NCBI GenBank assembly: GCA_009801015.1
Contig: VHZZ01000104.1
Location: forward strand, 254,534 to 284,533
Length of the DNA stretch: 30,000 nt
Direction of reading: 5' to 3'
Origin: Silene noctiflora
Taxonomy: Eukaryota; Streptophyta; Magnoliopsida; Caryophyllales; Caryophyllaceae
Shown in pieces: positions 21,201 through 30,000 of the stretch. The stretch's first letter is position 1; every line of letters begins with the position of its first letter. The notes beneath the pieces are model-generated. The model was not told the DNA's origin. It saw nothing but the letters and a program-made list of their open reading frames with translations, and ran no database searches. The translations under genes and the position numbers were made by a program.

Positions 21201-24200
21201 GATATGCAAGGGGCCAGGGAAAAGGACTAGTCAAGTTGTGGGATACTGAAATGCACTGATGTAAAACCAGAAGTGTCCAATAAGACTTACAAATTCTTGA
21301 GTGAGAAATAATTGATTCTGTTAAATAGACAAATAAAGAAAAACATGGAAACACTAGCGTGTAGGCAAATTTGGCTGAGACGGTCCTATGATAGAACAAG
21401 GTCAGGCTTAGGTCTTAAGGTGAGACTTTAAAGGTGTGTGTGGAATTTGGATAGCAAAAGTGGAGGGAAAGGGAGAAGGGGGAGGTAGAGGGGAGGGAAA
21501 GGAGGGAAGGAGGGGTAGGGGGAATGGAGGAAGGGAGTTTGTCCTCCAAATATCTCCTTTGTTGGAGGGATTTGGATTAGGCTTGTAGGAGGGAAATGGA
21601 TCCCACCATTTCCCTCATACCCCATTTGTTATCCAAACAAACAATTTTGTATCTCTTCCTCCCCCTCCACTCCCTATCTCACCAAAACCCCTCATCCAAA
21701 CAAACCCTAAGGGTCCGTTTGGATTGAGTGAATTGGAGAGAAAGGGAGGGGAGAGAAAAGGAGGGATTCATTTTCCTTTGTTTGGATACAAAATATGGAA
21801 GGAGGGGAATGGAGGGGGAGTGAAATGAGGGGATTTAATTTCTCTCCTATTGAACAAACCATAATCTTTCCATGAGTGGCAAGATTTGGAAGGAAAACTT
21901 TGTTTGGCCTCTCATCTCCCTCCTTCCTCCCCTTCCATTTCCATTATCCATAAGCATAATCCATCCATTCCCCCATTACCCTCCTTCCCCCCCTTCCATT
22001 TCCCTCTCATCATTTTTGTTATCCAAACAACCACAATTCACTCCACCTCCCCTCCCCTCCCCTCACTCCCCCTCCCCTCCCCTTCCCTCCTAAAACTGTA
22101 TCCAAACAGACTCTTAGATTTAAAGTTGAAGGTTAACGCAAATCCTTTGAAATTCAATCCGTCCTTTGCAAAACTTAAGGAACAAGTTTAGTTTCGCAAG
22201 ATCTCGATTCATGAACTACAACAGCATAAAAAAGTTAGCCATTAACAATAACAAATGGTTTAAAAAACCAGGCAATGTGATTATGTGGTAAATCCATATA
22301 TTTAAGAAACGATTATGCTAAAATTTGATAACACTAACAAAACGTCCTAAATTTTTGAAAAAACTGCTCTCTGAAAACAATCAACTTCTTAATCGGGCAA
22401 GTTTCAAAACCACATGGCCTGTTCACATCCCCAAAAACCAACAAGTCACAACAGTACTCCAGAAAGTGCAATATAAAGCTTCATTCACATTGTTAAAATT
22501 CCGAAAGACACAAAATGGTGTGAAAATTCATCCCTAAAATTATCAAGGCAGGCCAGATATAAATGTAAAAATTGGTCTAGATTAACAATAGAAAGTTAGA
22601 AACAAATATACTAGGAAACATATAGATTCACTTATATCCACATAAACTGAATTCATGAACTAAGATAACTTTACAAACCACGAAAGTGAGAATTAAGCCC
22701 CTTAACTTTGTTCAATTGTGAAATTAGGCCCCATAAGTTTCATTTGGAGCAATCAAACCCCTTAAGGGGGTGTTTGGTTCACACAAAAAAAGTATGAGGT
22801 ATGGGTTTGGAATGAGTCAAACCCATACCAAGTGTTTGTTTCACAAATACAAGGGTTTCATACCCATACCTCAAACCCATGAGGTATGGGTTTCTCATAC
22901 CCAAGGAGGGGGGTGGGTATGAGATTGATACCCATGGTATCATATTAGAATGAACAAATATATGAAAACAAAAATATGGCATATTGTAAATCCAATTTTT
23001 TATATACTTATTTCTTTAAATAATTNTTTTNATGATTTTATAATATTAAAAATTATTATTTCAAATATTTTATTTTATGCATTTTAACCTTAATTGAGTT
23101 TCAAACCCATACCACCCAAAATTGAAACAAACACAAGGTATGAGGAATCAAGTTCCAAACCCATACCACTCGGGTATGATTCTTGATTCCCAACCCATAC
23201 CCGTGCATGAAACAAACGCCCCCTAAGTTTCACCAAAAGTGAAATTCAACTCCATTTTTAAAATTTTCACAAGAATTTTAATTAAAAATATTTTATATTA
23301 GTATTAAACAATTTACTAAATACTAAATATTACTAATTTCAAATTTACGAATTTCTACATAATTTATTAATCATTGAGGAACACTTTTACATACATATTT
23401 AGTAAATTGTTTATAATTTATATAGTATTCATACATATATAAGAAATTGTCTATATACTATAAAATTCAAAAAAAAATTCTCAATATTTAATATAAATAT
23501 AAAAGTTCTAAAACTATAAAACAAAATATTTAATATTTGATAAATTGTATTAAAAAATGATTTTAATATAAGAATTTGGTGAAAATTAAGAAAATGGGGT
23601 AAAGGGGCTTGATTGCTCCAAATGATTTCACAATTGAACAAAGTTAAGGGGCTTAATTATCACTTTCGCGCTTTACAAACCTGAGACTGCTGAATTCCTG
23701 TCAGGTCTTTGCAGAATTCAGTGAGCTGTTGATTATGAGTAGGTCGCACATAAACTTGAAAATAGTCCTCCAGCTGACCAGTCCTACTGTTGACTATCAC
23801 AGATGGAAACTCAATTATTTCCTGAGGATGTGGGTTCTTTTCTTTGTCACAAGTTGCCTCAAAATCAATGACTACAAAGTACTGAAACTTTTGAAAGCCA
23901 TATTCAGATGGGAAGTTCTGAGGAACCATTTGCGCAGGAAGCTGCGGAAACCAATATGTAGGGAAGTAAGGCGCATGGCTTGAAGGATAAACCCAGCCAT
24001 CAACAGGGTTTGGCTGGCAATAACTTTCCTGGAGAAGGTTGGGATATAAGGTAGACCAATAATAATAATACTGTTCCCACATTGATCTCATACTCTCGGA
24101 ATCAATATTTGCTTGCTTTCCTTCACCAAGAAGTTTTAGCTCCGGCAAATATGAGCTGAAATTCGTCATCGGGCCATAGAAATTGCTATCACCTTGGAAG

Positions 24201-26776
24201 CATCCATAGGATGCTTCATGGCCCTTTTGCATTGTTTCTGCACGAAAACATAGAAGTCAGCCAAAAATATACCAATGACAGAACAAGTTCCAGTTACAAA
24301 AGTTGACAACCTTTCACGCAAAGGAAAAAGGACAACAAGGAACCATTTTTTATCCTCTTTGGACTAGCAAAAAGTTGATGTCTATTTCTAAACACAGACA
24401 AATATTACAGAGAAAGCTGAGAGCCATAGCAGGATACCATGAAGGATCTCATGCAACTGTATCTCTTTAAACTCAACAACAAAGCTTCACTGCCAAAAAC
24501 ATTTGGAGACAGCTGAACATGAACCATCATCAAGAGTCGTAGAAAAGAAGAGCCGTAGAAACCAAGGTAGATTTGAGAAGAGAAAAGAAAGAGAGGAAAA
24601 GGAGAGAAGAGAAGAGAAAAGAAAGAGAGGAAAAGGAAGACAACACAGCCTTTTATCACATGACCCAAAATGAATATTACGGTTTGACCGCTACTTCGCA
24701 ATGAAAAGAAGCTAAACTCCCTCCCTCCTTCACTCCCTCCCTCCCTACGGAAAAAAATCTTCACTTTCATACATTCCAAGTAGGTGAAGACAAGTTCCTC
24801 TTAATCAGTTATCAGCCCCAAACAATGTGCTATTGGATCTTCATCTACCCTATCAGTCATCTTTCTCGAGCCTTCAACGGTACCCTCTTGGATCCCTTGA
24901 TTTTGTTCTCACATGTACAAACCCATGGAGACATGTCTCTCGCATATTATCCACTTTAGTTTGAAGAAGTGCAAGGTGCACCATGGTGCCACGGGGACGA
25001 GTCGACAAGGCTTGAGGCTAAGCATAAGCGTGTGCCTTTTAGATAAGAGGCACCCTGTTTTGCTATCAATTTGTTTTGTATTTTCCAAATCAGATATTGG
25101 GCAACAATACCCTTCTTACGAGTTTTCAAGTTGGCCAACAGGTACAGCCGTAAAAATTTAGTTATGATGGAGAAACAAAATGGAATATTTAAAGGTCTAG
25201 GAGAAAAATATATGGAAAATGTGTACTAGTGAGCCTCGATAAGTGAAAATGCACCAAGGTATTTTTGCTAGTGTCTCGTCCAAGGCACACCTTAGGAACA
25301 TAATGCATCATTCTTTGGGTCCGGACCGAACATGGGCCAGGCCAAGAAAAAAGTTCCCAGCGGACAAAGTGAACGGAGGACAACCCATTTCAGCCCAACT
25401 TGGTGCCCTTACCCGAATTTTTCGAGCGGGTCGGACAAGCAACAGGCTAGCGGCTTGACATGTATTTAAAAAAAAAAAAAAAATTACGAGTTTATATTAA
25501 ACCAACTAATTTAACAATAATACTCAACACAATCAATGTTAATTTGTCAAACAACTGTAATGACACACTTTATTATTGTTTGAACAATATATTTAAATTA
25601 GACGTTGTAAAGATATTTTACCAAAGTTTGTGAAATAAAATGACCTTATATTTTAACCTTTAGACTTTAGAGTTTATTATTATATTTTCCATATCCCTAA
25701 CTGATACAAATTTCATGAGAATGTTTTTATTGAGAGTAAAAAGTAAAGGAATTAAAAATTAAACGGCCTTTGATAAGTTTATGTTATTGGGCCTGGGCCA
25801 GTCCATGGGCTTTTCTTAGTGTCCATACCCCACCATTAAATTTGGCGGGCTGGCCTTGACCCGCTCTCTTAATTATTATTTTACAAAATACTTGTTTAAA
25901 CCCGCTACAAAGGCGCGCCAGGGGGACCGCCTGTGAACCTACAGCAGCAGTCGAGGCGCGTTTTTTTAACCCAAGTTATCCACCATAAAGGACAGACCAA
26001 ATGATTTGAGAAAAAAAAATAGTCACACCAAGCCATTTACAAGATTATATTCTCCCATACACTCAATTCACCAAATCTAAGATACAGCCGTCAGCCACAA
26101 TTCAATAACCAACATTGACAACATTCCAATTATTATATGTCAGAAATCAAGACTTATGCTGTTCTGCATGACATGCAGAGGTTTTTATCTGTCTATTGAC
26201 ATCCAAATGCTCCAAAAAAGAAAAAGTTAGATCACATGGTACGCAACAAGGAGTCTGAAACATATAATTGAAAATATAGTTAAGGTTTAAGCCTCGATCG
26301 TATCCAGCCACAGAAATACTAGATGCATGTTGGGCTTGGCACTGCTTAGATTAATAAAGGAGATCAAAGCTTGGATTTTGGTTAACATGCAAATTGAATA
26401 CAACTATCAAGCCTTTAATATGTGAAGCCCAGCAAAAATTAAAATATAAAATAGAATAAAATAAGAATAAGTTTTCAGGAACTTGAATTTGGGGTGTAAA
26501 TAGAGTCCTGCTACTGCTGTATAAATTCTTATTAGAAACATTACACCTAGATTTGCTATTTGATGTTAATCAATGAAGTAATCACAAGAATCTCCAAAAA
26601 AGGTAGCAGAGAGACTAAAGAGGGCATGCAGAAGACGAAGGCAATAGGGAAAGAGGGAAAACAGGAAAGACTGCTCAATCACCTGAGGATTCACCAGCCC
26701 AATGTGATTTGAGTTTCATATCACCTTGAGCAGGCTTTCGAAAAAAATTCTTCTTCTTCATCTCCAAATTTTTCAT
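18275..26776 (-). CDS. ERI1/3'hExo-like DEDDh exonuclease with C-terminal GRF zinc finger (4 exons, 433 aa)
   Basis: Exons on the minus strand: 26776-26683, 24237-23681, 20580-20405, 18749-18275, phases closing to 433 codons plus TAA. Introns are large (2445, 3100, 1655 bases) and transposon-rich. ATG 26776 is the first in frame after a TAG 15 bases upstream. The DEDDh 3'-5' exonuclease core is complete: Asp156 and Glu158 (VVIDFEATC), Asp254 (WSNWDC), His311 and Asp316 (HCGLDDAKN), spaced as in human ERI1/3'hExo. Family signatures QVDKGFPLSEALLAHDKWL and NLKEAV follow. The C-terminus (about 381-425) is a GRF-type zinc finger with CYCG, FSCGNC and GCNFFKW. ERI1-type enzymes trim 3' ends of small RNAs, histone mRNA and 5.8S rRNA; the substrate here is unknown, and the zinc finger presumably binds nucleic acid. 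Residues 1-150 are Tyr/Pro-rich without a known domain. Exon 1 (31 codons) is the least certain part: the frame continues cleanly, but ATG 24232 in exon 2 is an alternative start. Confidence 0.88.
18971..19003. repeat. CAG/CAA trinucleotide microsatellite
   Basis: Interrupted (CAG)n followed by (CAA)n in intron 3 of the exonuclease gene. Non-coding here. Confidence 0.7.
19534..19770. repeat. Possible inverted-repeat element in exonuclease intron 3
   Basis: The left segment 'gagggtaatggattaagaag' resembles the reverse complement of the right segment ('aagggatggattaaggggat'), each followed by 'ggtaatagag' / 'gatagag'. It may be a diverged MITE. No target-site duplication was established. The remaining intron, 18750-20404, shows no exon-like segment. 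Confidence 0.35.
21431..21707. mobile_element. Harbinger-like MITE with G-rich left and C-rich right arms, copy 1
   Basis: The left part reads AAGGTGTGTGTGGAATTTGG and the right part ends ATCCAAACAAACCC (reverse complement GGGTTTGTTTGGAT). The arms are purine-rich 'ggagggaaagggag' and pyrimidine-rich 'cttcctccccctcc' respectively. It is flanked by TTA (21428-21430) and TAA (21708-21710), consistent with the 3-bp targets of PIF/Harbinger elements. It lies in intron 2 of the exonuclease gene. Confidence 0.5.
21711..22113. mobile_element. Harbinger-like MITE with G-rich left and C-rich right arms, copy 2
   Basis: Starts GGGTCCGTTTGGATTGAG and ends TGTATCCAAACAGACTC (reverse complement GAGTCTGTTTGGATACA). 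The arms are again purine-rich then pyrimidine-rich, with runs such as 'cccctcccctcccctc'. It is flanked by TAA (21708-21710) and TTA (22114-22116). It abuts copy 1, so the two sit head to tail, separated only by a shared TAA. Open frames here encode only Pro/Ser repeats and are not genes. Confidence 0.55.
22679..23670. mobile_element. Mutator-like nonautonomous element inserted at an exon-intron boundary
   Basis: Flanked by a perfect 10-bp duplication CTTTACAAAC (22669-22678 and 23671-23680). The terminal inverted repeats are CACGAAAGTGAGAATTAAGC on the left and, reverse-complemented, CGCGAAAGTGATAATTAAGC on the right. They extend about 70 bases through 'cccttaactttgttcaattg' and 'catttggagcaatcaa', with one 16-base gap. 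Duplication length and long arms fit the Mutator/MULE group. No transposase is encoded. A Tourist-like MITE interrupts it. Without that insert it would be about 531 bases. Its right edge lies 10 bases from exon 2 of the exonuclease gene. Confidence 0.8.
22766..23223. mobile_element. Tourist/PIF-Harbinger-type MITE nested in the Mutator-like element
   Basis: Flanked by TAA on both sides (22763-22765 and 23224-23226), the 3-bp duplication typical of PIF/Harbinger. The left end is GGGGGTGTTTGGTTCA and the right end TGAAACAAACGCCCCC, good inverted termini. Subterminal 'cccatacc' / 'ggtatggg' motifs repeat inside both arms. Two ambiguous bases, at 23026 and 23031, lie in its AT-rich centre. No coding capacity. 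Confidence 0.8.
23671..23680 (-). promoter_or_regulatory. Intron 2 splice donor formed by a transposon target-site duplication
   Basis: On the minus strand exon 2 ends with CAG at 23681 and the intron begins GTTTGTAAAG, which is exactly the 10-base duplication flanking the Mutator-like element. A second identical copy lies at 22669-22678. Confidence 0.75.
24575..24640. repeat. Purine-rich tandem tract in exonuclease intron 1
   Basis: A near-pure A/G stretch built from two copies of a roughly 30-base unit containing 'agaaaagaaagagaggaaaa'. A CTCC-rich run follows at about 24717-24747. Low complexity, non-coding. Confidence 0.6.
25310..25940. mobile_element. hAT-like element, diverged copy B, in exonuclease intron 1
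   Basis: It resembles the element at 17150-17794 in order and content: a GGGCC-rich left end, 'ggctagcggctt', a poly-A stretch, an AT-rich centre with 'attgtttgaac', then a right end. The right end shares 'tttttctta.tgtccatacc', 'ttggcgggc.gg.cttgacc' and 'ctcttaatt' (dots mark differences). Its ends are eroded and no target-site duplication could be identified. Boundaries are approximate. Confidence 0.6.
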
Positions 26777-26802
26777 TAAAGAAGTGATCTATCTAGAGAG
26801 AA

Positions 26803-26856
26803 CTAGAGTATAGGAAAGGGATGAAGAAGCAACGCGATGCAATGAATAGATTTATA
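26803..26856 (-). promoter_or_regulatory. TATA box or alternative acceptor upstream of the exonuclease start
   Basis: On the minus strand TATAAAT lies at 26856-26850, about 75-80 bases before the ATG at 26776, and would suit a core promoter. Closer in, a pyrimidine-rich tract ends in 'tatactctag' with AG at 26804-26803, which would equally suit the 3' splice site of a leader intron. The two readings imply different gene starts and I cannot decide between them. Confidence 0.4.
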
Positions 26857-29604
26857 AGAAAAGATCCTCAACAAGATAGACTGCAACGGAAAAAAGGTAG
26901 ATATGAAAAACATGCGTGATAAGGCAAGGCTATTTAATGCCTCCGATTAAAAGATTATAATGGGATTAAATATTGGCCGCAACACGTCATACCAGCCGTT
27001 ATGAGAGGAAATTTTTGCTTACAATGACTATTTTTTTTTTATATATAAGAAGGGATTCAAAAATAGCCAATATTTGATCCGAACAGTCGATATTTGACCA
27101 ATATGGTGGATATTTGATCCATACGTGACTGATACAAGGCTAATTTAGCCGATAGCCCGATATTAGTCTGATAGAGCTTGACGGATACAGAAAAAAATGA
27201 GACTAATTTTGAGATTGAACACGCTACCCCATCATAGTATCCCACCGCGATTAGCGACCACTACCAAAATGAGACTATGGGTTATATACACTCAATCGGA
27301 TCCTCTTCGGGAGAAAAACTCCATGATATTAAAAGCTATGTTTTGACAAGTTTAACCAGAAGATTATGGAGGAAAATACATCGTCTAGTAAACAAATGGA
27401 AATATTAGAGATCAAAAATAAGATGCCAGACCGTCCAAACTAAATGAGTTGGCTAACTTGGCTAGTCTAGAATTCTTTCTAGCAAGTAAGGCAAGTATCC
27501 TATATTATCTACCAAATAACCTATCCGCAAAAATGTTAGCATAGACCATTTACTTTATTTATCCCAACCGTAACCAAGCAGAACATGAGGCAGATAGAGA
27601 TAGAATGGAAGGACTGAAGGAGTGGCTCACAATATTCAGCCCTTAACAAAATGCCTCTTACAAGGTTCCCACCAAGGGAAATTGAACCTAATCAGCGAGC
27701 TACCAAGAAAATGGATGTCATTGAGGATAACAATATTACAGAAAACCGATTACTCCCTTCTCCATAGCCCTTAGCCTTCAATCTCGACCAAACAGTAGTG
27801 ATTGACATACAGAGGTGTCCAAAGCAATGGTTTATTAATAAACCAAACAGTAGTGATTGACATACAGAGGTGTCCAAAGCAATGGTTTATTACTAAACAA
27901 ATCATCTCAAAAAATATTTTTATCATGGCTCTTGTCATGATCATTTAGCAATCATTAATACATCTATTTTGCGCCATTCCATAAAACGGGCAACAATCTT
28001 GCTCATATTGCACAAGATGATGTCAACTTCATCTGTCTGCCCAAGCCCTTAGTTTTTAAAGGCACATCCGGGGGATGATGTCTTGAAACGATGAGGCGTG
28101 AAGTGATAATTTTGCACACAAATGTGTATAAAATAAAATTCGGTGCACCAACAGCCTTTCTTAGATTTAGAGGAATAATATGCGAACGAGTAAAAGCTAG
28201 AGATAAGGTGGTTAACAGAAGGGTTTAATCAAGCAAATAGAAAAAAAATTAATGGAAATGGCATAGAAATGTGTTTCGCTAGTTGTGCCTTGTCTATAAA
28301 GCCGCTTAAAGTGCAGCAAGGCAATTTGGCTATTGCTTCACTACGGTGCATTTTTTTAAAACTAAGTCTAAGTCAACCAATGTCAGATCCCAAACATATG
28401 TTAAGAATGTCAAATATGTTGCATAACTGTAACTGATTCCAGCCATAAAAGGAATATGCAAACTATAGAAGGGGAAGGTGTATGTTCCCATGAGCTATTT
28501 CCCCAAGGTCAGCAATGGAGGAAACTTCACGTGAGTATTGTAGTCACAATGAATACTACACATCTTATGTTAAAGGCCACGAATTAAAAACATCAAATGA
28601 TCAGCAAGAACGTGAATAGCTTTGCTGGGTCTCAAGACGCTATAGTCAAGAGTTCTAGGGAATGCAAGGAAGATAAATAGAAACAACATCGTTCAGGCAA
28701 CTAATAATTGCCATACTTTAAGAAGCACGTTGAATTAACTAATTCTGATACCACCGCCCTCAAGTAAAGTGAGACAGCATTCATCCAGCTCTATATATTT
28801 AAGGCCGGCTTAGATTCCTTGAGCCCAAGTAATTAGAATTTATCTGAACAAGTCCCCATTTCTGGACAGATAGTAAGAATGTAGGTCCTTTTTGTTTTTG
28901 AAGTTCTTCTCCTTAAAGGACTATGAAAGCACGAGATAATCTGAGGTGAACATGGTGTTGCCAGCCTTTTAAATGCCTAAACCGCCAGAAATCATACTTG
29001 ATAAACACTAATCTTTCTAAATCTGCCTTCTCGTCAAACCAGTATAGAAATTGGTGACAAAGTGACAGCATAGGTGAATTATCTACCAATTATACCAATT
29101 TCTAACAAAAAATGTCCAATTCACTAGCACTGGTAGGCGGTAGCACCACATATCATATCGAACTACTAATTACTCCGGCGACTGTATATGTCTTCTCCAA
29201 TAATCATAAATCAGTATCCAAACTTCCCAAGTAGCCTAGATATGTAATTTAACTCAATCAATAGCCCTCAATGTCACTTATCACCATCACCACCCAAACA
29301 ACAACATTACCCCAGTGCCGCAATGGTTAAAATTCCGTGGTGAACTATATGGAAGGACCGACAGCTACTTCACAACAGAAAGAAGCACAGTCACTTGCCA
29401 CCAAGAACAAAAAACATAAAACATAAAATTTGATCAAATTACTACACCCTATGCTACCTGTCAACTCCCAAAAAGTATAATAAAAAACCCAAGTGCCAAA
29501 ATCAACAACTAACATTCTCCTATACAAAAATCCTAATTAAATAATACAATTAACTAACAATTAAATAGAAAATGCTCAAAAAAATGGAATTCTTACTTGA
29601 ATTA
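26857..29604. other. Gene-free AT-rich region with relic repeats
   Basis: No convincing exon chain is visible on either strand. It contains a 'gatatttgatcc' / 'gatatttgacc' cluster at about 27060-27125, a 55-base tandem duplication near 27.8 kb, and scattered fragments that look like decayed repeats. It may be the intergenic spacer upstream of the exonuclease gene, or a long leader intron of it. Confidence 0.4.
27787..27896. repeat. 55-bp tandem duplication
   Basis: The unit beginning ACCAAACAGTAGTGATTGAC occurs at 27787 and again at 27842, almost identical through 'aagcaatggtttatta' before diverging. Two copies, period 55. Confidence 0.85.
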
Positions 29605-29902
29605 TCAAGGACCATCATGATCATCACGGTAAACAGAATCAATTGGCGCGAACATCAGATCATGCACCAATCTTTTATGCCTAAAAATACAAACAACCCA
29701 GAAAAAATCAACAAAAACCCATTTCAATATAGTAAGTAAAAGTTGATAAAAAGTGGAGAAACATACAATATGTATGATATAATTATTTGGGTCATGAATG
29801 AAAAATGTAATTGAGAAATAATAATGGCGGAAATTCAGTAATTGAGTGAAATTTTGCTTACCAGTAGGGTTGTCCACAGAAAAAGAGTTTTTGGAAAGAC
29901 AT
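29605..29902 (-). CDS. Candidate two-exon small protein or upstream ORF, 38 aa
   Basis: Minus-strand exon 29902-29862 (13 codons plus two bases) joins exon 29680-29605 through a 181-base intron with a strong donor (TG|GTAAGC) and a pyrimidine-rich acceptor (TATTTTTAG|G). The product starts MSFQKLFFCGQPYW and ends with an acidic DDHDGP tail. There is no signal peptide or domain I recognise. TATA-like sequences lie 59 and 16 bases upstream. Eight bases after the TGA lies another good donor (TCAA|GTAAGA, exon end 29597), so the second exon may continue the transcript. This could be a small independent gene or the leader, with an upstream ORF, of the exonuclease gene 2.8 kb downstream on the same strand. 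Confidence 0.4.
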
Positions 29903-29960
29903 GGGGATTTTTGGATTTATTTATATCAGACTTTTGAAATTCTTTTTTTCTCTTTTGGGG

Positions 29961-29967
29961 TTTTATA
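29961..29967 (-). promoter_or_regulatory. TATA box upstream of the 38-aa frame
   Basis: TATAAAA on the minus strand, 59 bases before the ATG at 29902; a transcription start about 30 bases downstream would leave a short leader. A second TATAAATA at 29925-29918 is probably too close to the ATG to serve it. Confidence 0.45.
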
Positions 29968-30000
29968 TCCAAACTTTGAATTTGATGATGCAACTAGGCC

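Noticed and set aside
21872..22191. Pro/Ser-rich open frames
   Set aside because: They are translations of the pyrimidine-rich arm of a MITE and have no gene structure.
23026..23031. Two N bases
   Set aside because: Sequencing or assembly ambiguity within a MITE, not a biological feature.
24405..24779. A 124-codon minus-strand frame in exonuclease intron 1
   Set aside because: Most of it is low-complexity purine/pyrimidine repeat translation (Ser, Leu, Phe); it does not join the exonuclease reading frame.
24960..25060. Similarity of 'aaggcttgaggctaag' type sequence to pieces near 28.1 and 28.3 kb
   Set aside because: Shared words are short and low in information; I could not align longer stretches by eye, so no repeat family was claimed.
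27660..27735. tRNA-derived SINE promoter on the minus strand (B-box-like GGTTCAATTTCCC)
   Set aside because: The possible A-box-like TGGTAGCTCGCTG is only about ten bases away, too close, and no SINE tail or duplication was found.

Overview
This is a stretch of eukaryotic nuclear DNA from a flowering plant, almost certainly a eudicot. The evidence is GT-AG introns with T-rich tracts, a plant CDPK, a P-class PPR gene, a plant-type secreted dihydropyrimidinase, a plant nuclear tRNA-Trp, and an AT-rich background full of small inverted-repeat transposons. Two ambiguous bases (23026, 23031) show that it comes from an assembly. Some repeat motifs, such as GACGGACACTATCCGT and 'cgtctcat', remind me of Caryophyllales genomes, but that is only an impression.

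Layout. From 1 to 2.8 kb there is no recognisable gene, only a cluster of foldback/MITE-like elements. A 79-residue, low-complexity small protein lies on the minus strand at 2853-3092, and a tRNA-Trp(CCA) on the plus strand at 4710-4781. A single-exon P-class PPR gene, probably for a mitochondrial RNA-binding protein, runs on the plus strand at 5356-8496. A complete 8-exon calcium-dependent protein kinase of the CPK17/CPK34 (pollen) clade runs on the plus strand at 9593-12115. It converges tail to tail with a complete 13-exon dihydropyrimidinase gene (PYD2) on the minus strand at 16797-12719. A hAT-like element with terminal repeats and a target-site duplication lies at 17150-17794. A 4-exon gene for a DEDDh 3'-5' exonuclease of the ERI1/3'hExo family with a C-terminal GRF-type zinc finger runs on the minus strand at 26776-18275; its three large introns are packed with transposons. 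A small two-exon 38-codon reading frame with TATA boxes lies on the minus strand at 29902-29605. It may be an independent small gene or an upstream leader exon pair of the exonuclease gene.

I rebuilt exon structures by hand from splice consensus, reading-frame phase and remembered family sequences. All phases close: the CDPK is 518 aa, the dihydropyrimidinase 532 aa and the exonuclease 433 aa. The genes do not form a pathway; this is an ordinary plant gene neighbourhood covering signalling, pyrimidine catabolism and RNA metabolism.

The most interesting structural observation is in the exonuclease gene. A Mutator-like inverted-repeat element (22679-23670), itself split by a Tourist/Harbinger MITE (22766-23223), is inserted at the 5' end of intron 2. 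Its 10-bp target-site duplication is the splice donor itself, so the insertion copied the 5' splice site and left an intact donor touching the exon.
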